Shown here piece by piece: positions 7,577 to 15,240 of a stretch of DNA of 23,757 nt (position 1 is the stretch's first letter; each line of letters opens with the position of its first letter). A program made the translations under genes and the position numbers. The notes beneath the pieces were generated by a model. The model saw only the letters and a list, made by a program, of their open reading frames with translations, made no database searches and was not told the origin of the DNA. Where the stretch lies: assembly GCA_032229885.1 (NCBI GenBank), contig JAVYAJ010000299.1:1-23757 (forward strand), in the 5' to 3' direction. Source of the stretch: Anammoximicrobium sp032229885 (GTDB lineage Bacteria; Planctomycetota; Planctomycetia; Pirellulales; Pirellulaceae).

Positions 7577-8791
7577 ATGGGCGCGTCAGTCTTCTTGGCG
7601 GTCTGGTTTGCCGCATCAGGCCCAGGTGTGGCAATCCCGAAAGCCGACGTCCAGGAACAGAACGAAATCTTTCAGAAGCTGTGGGGCACCGCTTTTGTTT
7701 GGAAGTTCGACGACCTTCCCGTCAAAGGGGGCGTCTCGCGCGAGCGAATCCCGTACTCGGGCTATCTATATCTGGATAAAAACGGGGGCACGACCGTATC
7801 GATGCGAAAGTACGACCGGGCCTTTTATCCGGGACGGACGCCGGCCACGTCGTGGGAGCAACAAGACTGCTCGGCATACGATCGACCGATTCCGCAGCCC
7901 GGCGGGCTGTTCGGACTGCGGCAAGTGACGCGGATGGGGACGCCCAATTGGCACGGACATTGCAACGGTTGGGCGGCGGCGGCGATCCGTCATGCCGAAC
8001 CCGAGCAAAGCGTCACGCGAAACGGGGTCGTGTTCACGCCCGCGGACATCAAGGGTCTGCTGGCCGAGCTCTACATCTACAACGACGTCCAGGATTTATC
8101 GGGATCCGGCGAGAGCATCCAGGCCGGCGTGCTGCACGCGGTGATCGCCAACTGGATGGGACGCGGTTCGCATCCGCTGGGCATGGAGGCGATGCCCGGC
8201 CCCGAAAAATGGAACTATCCGGCCTACGCGTTCAACAGCAGCTCGGTGAAACGCAACGCCCGCCAGGTCGAAGTGAAGCTGAACCTGGCCTATGCGGGCG
8301 ATAGCCAGATGGAGTATCAAGAGAGCCCGCGGATCGCCAAGCTCAAGTATTTTCATTACTTGTTGGACCTGAACGCCGCGGGCGAGATCATCGGCGGGCA
8401 ATACTTCGGCGACAGTGCGCGCATCGACATGCTGTGGATGCCCATGCTGCCCAAGGCTGCCGAACGGCCCGGAAACGAACGGGGCAATCCGTACCTGAGC
8501 GTCGATCAAATTCTGTCGATCTGGCGCGACTCGGTGTCGGAGGAAAAGCGCAAGCTGTGGCTGGTTGTGGATCCTGCGCCCGCGGATCGCATTACGGACG
8601 CCGTCGCCAGCGGCTCGCTGATCCCGCTGCCCCACTCGACCCTGGCGATGGCAGCCGCGACTCCCGAACCGGCGAGTTCGTCCGAGTCCGCGGCTTCGAC
8701 CGAATCGCAACCCGAGACGCGGTCGCAAGCTGACGCTGCCTGGTTTCGGTGGCGACACAACAACGAGGCCGTAGGGGCAACAAGCGAGTGA
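7577..8791 (+). CDS. Secreted transglutaminase-elicitor-like protein
   Basis: This 404-residue protein looks like the transglutaminase elicitor family known from Phytophthora GP42. Visible elements are NWHGHCNGWAAAA with Cys129, FTPADIKGLLAELY at 153-166, AGVLHAVIANWMG with His187, and KWNYPAY at 211-217. A Y-x-Y-x-L-D-L-x-G-x-I-x-G-G-x-Y-x-G pattern follows at about 275-312. Cys, His and a later acid would form the transglutaminase/papain-like triad; the acid is not certain. The N-terminus is a short hydrophobic stretch (4-14) without the usual positive start, a weak signal peptide. The tail from about 350 is Ala/Ser/Glu/Pro-rich, like a linker. Start ATG 7577 is firm: AGGGAGG lies seven bases upstream and an in-frame TAG is at 7562. 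The gene stands alone. Protein crosslinking or amidase activity is inferred. Confidence 0.75.
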   Translation: MGASVFLAVWFAASGPGVAIPKADVQEQNEIFQKLWGTAFVWKFDDLPVKGGVSRERIPYSGYLYLDKNGGTTVSMRKYDRAFYPGRTPATSWEQQDCSAYDRPIPQPGGLFGLRQVTRMGTPNWHGHCNGWAAAAIRHAEPEQSVTRNGVVFTPADIKGLLAELYIYNDVQDLSGSGESIQAGVLHAVIANWMGRGSHPLGMEAMPGPEKWNYPAYAFNSSSVKRNARQVEVKLNLAYAGDSQMEYQESPRIAKLKYFHYLLDLNAAGEIIGGQYFGDSARIDMLWMPMLPKAAERPGNERGNPYLSVDQILSIWRDSVSEEKRKLWLVVDPAPADRITDAVASGSLIPLPHSTLAMAAATPEPASSSESAASTESQPETRSQADAAWFRWRHNNEAVGATSE

Positions 8792-8803
8792 TCGGCACAC
8801 GGT

Positions 8804-8841
8804 CGCGGCGCGGCTGAACGCCGCGCGGCCGCCGAGGCCGC
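8804..8841 (+). terminator. Two abutting GC-rich hairpins after the elicitor-like gene
   Basis: Arms cgcggcg (8804-8810) and cgccgcg (8819-8825) form a 7-bp stem. They are directly followed by gcggcc (8825-8830) and ggccgc (8836-8841). The pair begins 13 bases after the stop at 8791. There is no T-tract, so this may protect the mRNA end or assist termination without being a classical intrinsic terminator. Confidence 0.35.
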
Positions 8842-8880
8842 CTCGCGTCGCTCGAGACCACGGACAGCAACGATCATGCG

Positions 8881-8940
8881 AGGGACGCGCCCGACGTCCG
8901 CCTTCGCGCAGATCGATGGCGTCCCTGGTCTTTTTCTTTT
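8881..8940 (+). terminator. Candidate Rho-independent terminator
   Basis: Arms agggacgc (8881-8888) and gcgtccct (8919-8926) pair perfectly over 8 bp with a 30-base loop. The tract ggtctttttctttt follows at 8927-8940. The T-rich tail on the plus strand fits termination of the elicitor-like gene, 90 bases after its stop. The long loop lowers confidence. Confidence 0.5.
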
Positions 8941-9098
8941 CGGGCGCGGCAAACGCGCTGGCGGAGACCCGTGGGCGATGAGGGTCGCACGGTTCGCCGC
9001 GTCGTTCGTCCCGTCGTTCATCGCCACGGCGTCCTCGCGTGGCATAACGCGCCGGTTCGCGGTTGCCGCGGATCGGAGGCCCCGTCGCCCGCGCGCCG

Positions 9099-10940
9099 TC
9101 AAGGCCCCGCTTGTTCGGTGGCCAAGCGAGGCAAGGCTTGTTTGAGCCGCTCGAAGCCGGCAGCGGTCACGGCGGTCCCGGAGATGTCGAGGGATTCGAG
9201 GTTTCGGAGCCCACGCAAGTGCTCGATTCCGGCGTCGGTGACGGCCGTATGGGCCAGATCGAGCCATTCGAGGCGCGTCAGCCCGGCCAAGTAGCCCAGG
9301 CCGCGGTCCGTAATCGAGGTCCGCCCCAAGGCCAGCATCGACGCGCCAGAGGCCCGCGCGACGAAGGCCAAGTCGTCGTCGGTGACGTTCAGGAATGTCC
9401 GGTATTGCGCATCCAAGTCGCTCAGCGGCGTGCCCACCAGGGTCGCCAGCGTCCGGGCGTCGTCGCGTCCGCGGTAGACCGCCTGCAAATACTCGTCCAA
9501 CAGCGGGCGATACCGGCCGCGGTCGAAATCCATGAGAAAGGCGGCCAGCCCGGCCGCCTCGGTGTACAACAAGCGAATGTCGGCATGTCGCTGCCAGGCC
9601 TGCCGCCCCAGCGCGGTCAACTGGTCCAGCGGCACGTAGAAACCGTCGCTCAACGTTCGGTAACGCGCGTATTGCAAGCGGTTGGCGTCGACGCCGCCGA
9701 CCGTACAGCAGCCCTCGTGGATCTGGAGCGATTCCATGTACAAGGCGACGCCTTCGACGATCCACATGTTGGCCGTCATCGCAACCTGGGGAACTACGCG
9801 CCCCGTCTCGGAGAACAACTGGTGCGTCACCTCGTGAAAATACAGATCGTCTCGCGGTTGCTCGGAGGCGTGGAAATAGGCGGTCTTCGGCGCCTCGAGG
9901 TAGATCGCCTGCGTCAGCTCGAGCTGTCCGGCCAACTGCGGCGCAAGCCGCGACACGCGCTGCAAGTAGGCGTCGCGATCGCGAAACAGGACGGCGCGAT
10001 GGCGCGTCGGGTTGCGCACGATCGGCGTCGCCCCGTCGAAACGCCGAGCCAACAGGGCGGCGTTGCTCCAGTACGAAAAGAACACCTGTTGCCAGACAGC
10101 ATGCAACGCCTCGAGTCGCTCGGCCAGCCGGATTCCTTCAGCCTCGCTGTGGTCGGTGGTGACGCGGAAATGTTCGGATTCGATCACCCAATGCCGCCCG
10201 GCGTCGAACGCCAGCTCGGGATTGGCGGTTGGCGACCGACGGGCGCGGATCGCCGCCTCGGGGACTCGCCATCGCCCCTCGACCAGCCGATAGCCGAGCA
10301 TCTTGCGCACCGCCTCGTGGTCGGGAAACGTGTACAGGATCTCGTGCAACAATTGATAGGCTCGCGTCGGCCGCTGGGCTTGCAATTCGCTGCGCGCCAA
10401 CTCTAGCAAGGCGTCGGCCTGCGCGCGCCGATACTCGGAAAACCGGGCGTGCCATTGTTGCACGAGTTGCGGGGCATCCGCCGCGGGTTTGGTCGCGTCG
10501 ACTTCTCGCGGCAAGAAGATCGTCTGGCGACGCGGATCGCGCGCCCCTGTCGATCGGCGCGTCACCGTGGCCGCGTCGTGCAGCTTCAGTTCGTCGCACC
10601 GCCGGGCCAAGCCTTCGAGCCGCGCAGCGTACGCGGCGTCCAACGCTTCGCGGCGCGACCAATAGTCGCCCGAGTCGTCGTGGGCCGCGGCCGCCCGCAG
10701 ACGCGTTGGGCCGGTCGTCGGACCAGCGAGCGCCGCGCCGATCAGCAGCGCACCGATCAGCAGCGCGCGCCAATGCCCTATCGATCCCGGACGCCGTCGG
10801 CGTTCCGGCCTCTCGGGTGGCGCACGACGGTGGGAACAGGGGCGAGAACGAGTGAACACGGCAGCCTCGAACAAACGCCCGGCGGGGTGCAAGCAGATTC
10901 GGATCGTCGGGCAACGAGGCTCGATGATAACACGTTTCAT
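9099..10940 (-). CDS. Membrane-anchored HExxH peptidase-like protein with C-terminal leucine-rich repeats
   Basis: Numbered from ATG 10940 (613 residues). A basic N-terminal region precedes a hydrophobic helix at about 57-73 (WRALLIGALLIGAALAG), so the rest is probably exported. Residues about 175-220 look like a TPR-type helical pair. The central part contains HEVTH at 369-373 and WIVEGVALYME, with Glu at 396. Spacing and context match a gluzincin-type zinc metallopeptidase (two His plus a downstream Glu). From about 515 to the end there are plant-type LRR units (LEWLDLAHTAVTDAGIEHL, LESLDISGTAVTAAGFERL). The start is uncertain. A GTG at 10859 has GAGG five bases upstream and would give a shorter N-terminus; a GTG at 10973 is also open. 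Neither ATG 10940 nor GTG 10973 has a ribosome binding site. Confidence 0.8.
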   Translation of the reverse strand: MKRVIIEPRCPTIRICLHPAGRLFEAAVFTRSRPCSHRRAPPERPERRRRPGSIGHWRALLIGALLIGAALAGPTTGPTRLRAAAAHDDSGDYWSRREALDAAYAARLEGLARRCDELKLHDAATVTRRSTGARDPRRQTIFLPREVDATKPAADAPQLVQQWHARFSEYRRAQADALLELARSELQAQRPTRAYQLLHEILYTFPDHEAVRKMLGYRLVEGRWRVPEAAIRARRSPTANPELAFDAGRHWVIESEHFRVTTDHSEAEGIRLAERLEALHAVWQQVFFSYWSNAALLARRFDGATPIVRNPTRHRAVLFRDRDAYLQRVSRLAPQLAGQLELTQAIYLEAPKTAYFHASEQPRDDLYFHEVTHQLFSETGRVVPQVAMTANMWIVEGVALYMESLQIHEGCCTVGGVDANRLQYARYRTLSDGFYVPLDQLTALGRQAWQRHADIRLLYTEAAGLAAFLMDFDRGRYRPLLDEYLQAVYRGRDDARTLATLVGTPLSDLDAQYRTFLNVTDDDLAFVARASGASMLALGRTSITDRGLGYLAGLTRLEWLDLAHTAVTDAGIEHLRGLRNLESLDISGTAVTAAGFERLKQALPRLATEQAGP

Positions 10941-11278
10941 GCACGAGCGCGCGGTGTGCGCGGGCAGGTGCACGAGTTAGAACGGGCCGTGTCGCCACAC
11001 GCGGCAATCGCCGCGATCCGGATTACGGGGCGGGCGGCAGTGCCAGCCACGACCTCGACAACGGTCACCGCGTCGCAGGCGCCGACGGCGCGCCACCGCG
11101 GTCGATCATCGCTCGGGGTCGCAGGTCGGATTGCGGCCCCGATTCCCTCATCGAGCGTCGGTTTACCGCCGCGCGGGCGCCAGGATGTAGACGCGGCATC
11201 CTGCCGCGTATTGCATCTCACCCTCGCACGGGCGCGGCTGTCGGGATGTAGACGCGGCATCCTGCCGCGTATTTGATC
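10941..11278. other. Spacer downstream of the SurA-like gene, with tandem repeat
   Basis: This 338-base gap lies between the stop of the SurA-like gene and the start region of the peptidase/LRR gene, both minus-strand. Its first 100 bases after the SurA-like stop are the 61-base tandem repeat described separately. The rest, about 10941-11160, is where the peptidase/LRR promoter should be; I see no gene or clear promoter motif. Confidence 0.5.
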
Positions 11279-11301
11279 TTACCGTCGTGCCGGCGCGGCT
11301 G
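11162..11301 (-). repeat. 61-base tandem repeat covering the 3' end and stop codon of the SurA-like gene
   Basis: Read on the minus strand, unit 1 spans 11301-11241 and unit 2 spans 11240-11180, matching at 52 of 61 positions. A fragment of a third unit (CGCCCGCGCGGCGGTAAACC) ends at about 11162. Each full unit holds a perfect 8-bp hairpin: on the plus strand acgcggcatcctgccgcgt occurs in both copies, within 30 identical bases (11183-11212 and 11244-11273). The first 23 bases of unit 1 are the last codons and the TAA stop of the gene; the same place in unit 2 reads TGA. The hairpins could act as repeated terminators or mRNA-stabilising ends. Confidence 0.85.
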
Positions 11302-13204
11302 CCGGTTGGACTGGCCGTTCAAAGCTAGCCTGCGTCGCGGTCTTCGGCGGCGCCAGTTCCCCGACTTGCGACGTGCCCGCCAGGAAGTTGTCGATCTGCG
11401 ACGTCTCTTTCAGACGCTGGAACTCCTTGGCCATGGCCAGGCGCAATTTCTTTTCGTGGATGTCGCGCGCCAATTCGTCCTTCACCGCCGCGAACTCGGT
11501 CACTACGGGCTGGGTGCGCCCCAGGCAGCGCAGGATGATGTACTTGTCGCCCATGGCGATGATGCCGGACAGTTCGCCGGCCTTGAGACGAAAAGCTTCT
11601 TTTTCCAACAGCGGCTGCCCACTGTGCCGTCGCAGCGGCGGGACCTGTCCGAAGTTCGACTTCGAGCTTGGTTCGATCGAATACTGGTTGGCCAGCTCGC
11701 CGAAGAACTGGTCCGTCGGGTTGTTCCGCGCCATGTCCCAGACCGTCTGCGCCTGGCGCTGGTTGCCCATCACGATCGCCAGGACTTCGACGCGCTCGCC
11801 AAAGTTCGACTCGAAGCCCTTCTGCAGATCTTCGGCCGTCACCTCGACCCGCTCGCCCACGAGCTTCTTCAGCGCCACGGACGGCCAAACGGCGTCCCGC
11901 ACGTACAGCTCGATGCTGGCCGCATCGTTCTCGGCGACGCTCTTCAGCCACGCCTCGACGTCGGGCGATCCGTCCTTTTTCAGGAAGTTGTACGACTCGG
12001 CGGCTCGAGCCACCTCGCGGTCGATGTCTTTTTCGTCGACCGCCTTGCCCTTGCGGCGCAGTTCCTGGATCAGCAGTAGGCGGTTGATCTCGCCTTCGAG
12101 GACGTCTTTGCCGTGACGCGCCAGGCATTCGTCGCCCAATTGCTGCATCGTGATCGGCCGATTGTTGACGACCGCGGCCGTGTTCGGATACTTCTGCTGG
12201 AGCGCGGCGTCCTTGCCGACGCGGACGATTTGGGCCTGTGTTTGCAGTTGCTGGAATACATCGGACGCTTCGACCCGTGTTTTATGCTCGACGAGCCGCT
12301 CTTTGAGCTGCGCCTCGATCTGCGGCAAGTGCTCGCTCGAGATATAGGTCTGCGGGATCTGTTTTTCACACCGCAGAATCAAATACTGGTTGCCCACGGG
12401 GATCACGGGCGAGAGCTGGCCTTCCTTCAAGCCGAACGCGATCCGTTCTACATTCGGGTCGCCGACATGCTTGCGGATGGGCGGGATGATGCCGTACGCG
12501 CTGGCTGTGGTGCGATCTTCGGATTGATCCTTGGCGAGCTGCGCAAACGTCTCGGGATTGGCCTGCAGCGCTTGCAGGATCCGGTCGGCCTTCTGCCGAC
12601 TGCTGACGACGATCAATCGAGCCTTGACCTTCGGTCCGTATTCGGACTCGAACGCCTTGCGGAACTCGTCGGGCGTGACGGCCGTCTTGTGCGAAGCCAG
12701 ATGGCGCAGGGCCAGCATCGGCCAGATGATGTCGCTGCGATACTGTTGGGCGTTGATGTTCCGCTCGGTCTCCAGCAGCGACAGCCAGCGATCCACGGAT
12801 AGCCCGAACCGCGTCGCCACGGTGTGGATCTCGTCCTCGATGGCCTTCTGCGTGATCGTAATCCCGCGCGCTTCGCAGGCTTGCAGCAGGATCTGCTTGC
12901 TCACCATGCTGTCCAAGGCATCGTCCGCATACCGACGCACGCACTCGTGGGCCAGCGTCTGCCTCGTGATCGGTTCCCCGTTGACCACGGCCATCGGTGG
13001 AGACTTTGCCGGTTCGGCCTGCGCCGTCTGCGGAGCTGACGCGGGCGCCGATTGCTGGGCTCCGGCGGTCTCGGCCGCGACCAGACCTAGCCCCGACCAA
13101 GCCAGCGCGACGGAGACGGCCGAGATGGAAACGCGGGTGGTAAAACACGCGAGGCGCGCGATAACGGTGGGCAGCGTGCGGCCGCTAGCATCCTTGCCAG
13201 CCAT
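11279..13204 (-). CDS. Duplicated SurA/parvulin-like periplasmic foldase
   Basis: This 641-residue exported protein has a signal peptide at about 1-49 (basic start, hydrophobic VSISAVSVALAWSGLGLVAA, then AGA|QQ). Two similar modules follow. Module 1 starts VVNGEPITRQTLAHEC (73-88) and module 2 VVNNRPITMQQLGDEC (345-360). Each then has a SurA-N-like helical part and a C-terminal PPIase-like part: about 194-285 with YGIIPPIRKHVGD and YLILRCEK, and about 471-565 with FGQVPPLRRHSGQ and YIILRCLG. The repeat period is about 272 residues, so the gene arose by internal duplication. The tail is Pro/Ala-rich. Start ATG 13204 has GAGG six bases upstream; ATG 13210 is too close to it. SurA-type proteins chaperone outer-membrane proteins. 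Isomerase activity is not certain here. Confidence 0.85.
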   Translation of the reverse strand: MAGKDASGRTLPTVIARLACFTTRVSISAVSVALAWSGLGLVAAETAGAQQSAPASAPQTAQAEPAKSPPMAVVNGEPITRQTLAHECVRRYADDALDSMVSKQILLQACEARGITITQKAIEDEIHTVATRFGLSVDRWLSLLETERNINAQQYRSDIIWPMLALRHLASHKTAVTPDEFRKAFESEYGPKVKARLIVVSSRQKADRILQALQANPETFAQLAKDQSEDRTTASAYGIIPPIRKHVGDPNVERIAFGLKEGQLSPVIPVGNQYLILRCEKQIPQTYISSEHLPQIEAQLKERLVEHKTRVEASDVFQQLQTQAQIVRVGKDAALQQKYPNTAAVVNNRPITMQQLGDECLARHGKDVLEGEINRLLLIQELRRKGKAVDEKDIDREVARAAESYNFLKKDGSPDVEAWLKSVAENDAASIELYVRDAVWPSVALKKLVGERVEVTAEDLQKGFESNFGERVEVLAIVMGNQRQAQTVWDMARNNPTDQFFGELANQYSIEPSSKSNFGQVPPLRRHSGQPLLEKEAFRLKAGELSGIIAMGDKYIILRCLGRTQPVVTEFAAVKDELARDIHEKKLRLAMAKEFQRLKETSQIDNFLAGTSQVGELAPPKTATQASFERPVQPAAAPARR

Positions 13205-13546
13205 GATCATCCTCTCTCTTAGGATGAGAAGAAATGTCTCTTCCCCATGCACGGGAAGACCCCGAAACGCTACGGGATGCGGAAGTATACGACCGGTTCG
13301 AAAATCAAGTCAAGACAGATTGTCTCGAGAAAATCCGACGGCGAGCCGTATTTCGCGCGGCTCGAAATGGGATCTCGCGGATCGCGCCGACTCGGCCCAC
13401 GATGCGCGTGCTGCGCGCCCGTTGCGCCCATCGCGTCCACTTGGCTGCGGCCACGACGGAGCGTGGCCCTCCAACGCGACACGGATGTGCCTGGAGGGAC
13501 GCGCTCCGTCACGTCCGTCCGGCCCATCGCGTCCAACTGGCCGCGG
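13205..13546. other. Spacer between rluA-type gene and SurA-like gene
   Basis: This 342-base gap separates two minus-strand genes. About 13426-13549 is occupied by the palindrome and flanking direct repeats listed separately. The stretch 13205-13425 should contain the SurA-like gene's promoter and leader; its AT-rich part (about 13255-13330) is lower in GC than its surroundings. No gene is supported. Confidence 0.5.
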
Positions 13547-13549
13547 TCA
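13426..13549. repeat. Inverted repeat framed by 28-base direct repeats at the 3' end of the rluA-type gene
   Basis: The inverted repeat has arms gacggagcgtggccctcca (13455-13473) and tggagggacgcgctccgtc (13492-13510), pairing at 17 of 19 positions around an 18-base loop. It is framed by direct repeats at 13426-13453 and 13522-13549 that match at 24 of 28 positions (core cccatcgcgtcca). The right direct repeat ends exactly with the stop codon of the pseudouridine synthase gene (13547-13549). The unit looks like a mobile palindromic element or a transcript 3'-end structure. Confidence 0.75.
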
Positions 13550-14236
13550 GGCGAATCCGTCGTCGACGCCCAGCGCGCGCCACGCGCTCGGCGGCGGGGC
13601 CGTGAACCGCAGACGCGTCTTGCCGACTGGATGGTCCAGCTCGAGCGCCCAGGCATGGAGCGCGATGCCCGCGGGAAACGCGAGCCGAGCGCCGTACTTG
13701 GCGTCGCCCAAGATCGGGTGTCCGCGCTCCGCCAGTTGGACACGAATCTGATGCTTTCGGCCCGTATCGAGGTCGATCTCCAACAGCGAAATCCGTCGCA
13801 GTCGGCGCTGGGTGCGGTAATGCAGCCGGGCTTGGCGCGCACCGGCTCGATGGGCGCGGCAGACCATCATCCGCTGATGCCGCTCGTCCTTGACGAGCCA
13901 GTCCAGACAACCGGATTCGGGCGGCTCGGGATGGCCTTCGACCAGTGCCCAGTAGGTCTTTTTCACGTCGCCACGGCGAAATGCCTCGCTCAACCGCGCG
14001 GCCGCCTTGGAGGTGCGCGCCAGCACGATCACGCCCGAGGCGGCCGCGTCCAGTCGGCTGACCACGCCCAAGTAGACATTCCCCGGCTTATGATATTTAT
14101 GTTTCAGATAATTCTTGGCCAGCCGCACCAGGCTGGCGCGCTCGGCTGCGACGCCCATCGTAGGCAGGCCGGCCGGCTTGGCGACGGCCAACAGATGGTT
14201 GTCCTCGTACAGTACGTCCAGCGAGCCTGCGGTCAT
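13547..14236 (-). CDS. RluA-family RNA pseudouridine synthase
   Basis: This 229-residue catalytic domain of the RluA family lacks an S4 RNA-binding domain. Residues 7-25 (DVLYEDNHLLAVAKPAGLP) form the family's first strand motif. SRLDAAASG at 60-68 holds the catalytic Asp63. TGRKHQIRVQLAERGHPILGD at 158-178 is the conserved C-terminal motif, followed by ALHAWALEL. The family converts specific uridines in rRNA or tRNA to pseudouridine. The common motif is HRLDxxTSG; here the His is Ser and the Thr is Ala, while Asp is kept, so activity is still likely. Start ATG 14236 gives a normal N-terminus, though the ribosome binding site is weak. It is divergent from the Maf gene. The target RNA cannot be assigned. 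Confidence 0.9.
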   Translation of the reverse strand: MTAGSLDVLYEDNHLLAVAKPAGLPTMGVAAERASLVRLAKNYLKHKYHKPGNVYLGVVSRLDAAASGVIVLARTSKAAARLSEAFRRGDVKKTYWALVEGHPEPPESGCLDWLVKDERHQRMMVCRAHRAGARQARLHYRTQRRLRRISLLEIDLDTGRKHQIRVQLAERGHPILGDAKYGARLAFPAGIALHAWALELDHPVGKTRLRFTAPPPSAWRALGVDDGFA

Positions 14237-14259
14237 GAGCGGGATATGCGGCGAAGCGC

Positions 14260-14295
14260 GTGGTCAGGGCGGTCAGCGTGGTCAGGGCGGTCAAG
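14260..14295. repeat. 18-base tandem repeat, two copies
   Basis: The unit gtggtcagggcggtca plus two bases occurs at 14260-14277 and 14278-14295, with differences only in the last two bases (gc versus ag). It lies between the divergent pseudouridine synthase and Maf genes, just upstream of the former. It could be a simple slippage product; its place in the promoter region is the only reason to note it. Confidence 0.7.
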
Positions 14296-14481
14296 AACGA
14301 CGAAACGATCGAATCCGGTAGTAGTGCAAGTGCCCGCCTGATTCTACAATCCGACAGATCTTCGTCCCAGGCGAGGCGGAGACGCCGCGGCGATCGTTGT
14401 CGCGGCGCGAGTCGAAGCGAGGCGGCGGGCGCGCGGGCAAGCCCGGCTGGGCGTAGCGCCGTCCCGCGCGGCGCGATATCC

Positions 14482-15156
14482 ATGAAGTGTGCACCCATGT
14501 CGTCCATTCGTCCACAGCTCGTCCTGGCCAGTGCGTCGCCTCGCCGCCGCGAGCTGCTGGCCGAGGCGGGGTACGAGTTCGTGGTCCGGACGCCCCGCGA
14601 GACGGCCGAATCCGGCGTGCTGCCCGGCGAACCCGCGTCCGTCGCGGTGGCTCGCCTGGCGCGCGAAAAAGCGGCCGACGTCGCCGCGCGCTGCGCGACC
14701 GGCCTGATCATCGGCTGCGACACGGTGGTCGAGTGCCGCGGGCAAATCCTGGGCAAACCGGCGGATCGGGCGGATGCGCGGCGGATGCTCGAGCGGCTGC
14801 GCGGTTGCGAACACTGCGTGTACAGTGGATTATGTCTGTGGTCGGCCGGCGAGGATCGCCATCAGGTTCGCGTGGCCGTGACCCGCTTGGTCATGGCGCC
14901 GCTGATGGATTCGCAGATCGACGACTATTTGGACAGCGGCCAATGGCAAGGCAAGGCCGGGGCGTTCGGATACCAGGATGGCCACGCCTGGCTGCGGATC
15001 CTCGAGGGCAGCCCCTCGAACGTCGTCGGGCTGCCGTTGGATCTGTTGCGCGCCATGCTGCGCGACTGGCAACCGGCCGGCGACGCGCGCACGGATCGCG
15101 ACGGACGACCGGACGACAGCGTTCGCTCCGGTGGCGTTCGAGCCGGCGGCGTGTGA
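14482..15156 (+). CDS. maf: Maf-family nucleoside triphosphate pyrophosphatase
   Basis: This 224-residue protein has the Maf signature LVLASASPRRRELL (13-26), GCDTVV with the catalytic-base Asp at 80, and GKPADRADARRML. SGQWQGKAGAFGYQD (152-166) and EGSPSNVVGLP (175-185) follow. The family hydrolyses non-canonical or standard NTPs to monophosphates and acts in the cytoplasm as a house-cleaning enzyme. The final 25 residues (GDARTDRDGRPDD...) are extra and low-complexity. ATG 14482 and ATG 14497 are both possible; neither has a good ribosome binding site, and the second gives MSSIRPQLVLASASP, a more usual N-terminus. Whether it is the dTTP/UTP type or the m7GTP type is not clear from the motifs I can read. 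Confidence 0.92.
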   Translation: MKCAPMSSIRPQLVLASASPRRRELLAEAGYEFVVRTPRETAESGVLPGEPASVAVARLAREKAADVAARCATGLIIGCDTVVECRGQILGKPADRADARRMLERLRGCEHCVYSGLCLWSAGEDRHQVRVAVTRLVMAPLMDSQIDDYLDSGQWQGKAGAFGYQDGHAWLRILEGSPSNVVGLPLDLLRAMLRDWQPAGDARTDRDGRPDDSVRSGGVRAGGV

Positions 15157-15240
15157 TTCCGAAACGGCGGTTCGACGCGACCAGTCGAGATCGTTGTCCG
15201 AAGCCGGCCCGGAGAACCCGAGCCGAAACGGAGGCGCACA

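Larger units (their letters stand above)
8792..9098. other. Convergent spacer with hairpins
   Basis: This 307-base gap separates the plus-strand elicitor-like gene from the minus-strand peptidase/LRR gene. It contains the two terminator-like structures listed separately. The remaining sequence (about 8941-9098) is GC-rich and holds no gene that I can support. Confidence 0.55.

Noticed and set aside
8881..9098. Small plus-strand gene starting at 8876
   Set aside because: The frame crosses the terminator-like hairpin and is antisense to the peptidase/LRR gene end; no ribosome binding site.
9063..10406. 447-residue plus-strand frame opposite the peptidase/LRR gene
   Set aside because: Antisense shadow rich in Arg/Gln/Val; the minus strand has HEVTH and LRR motifs.
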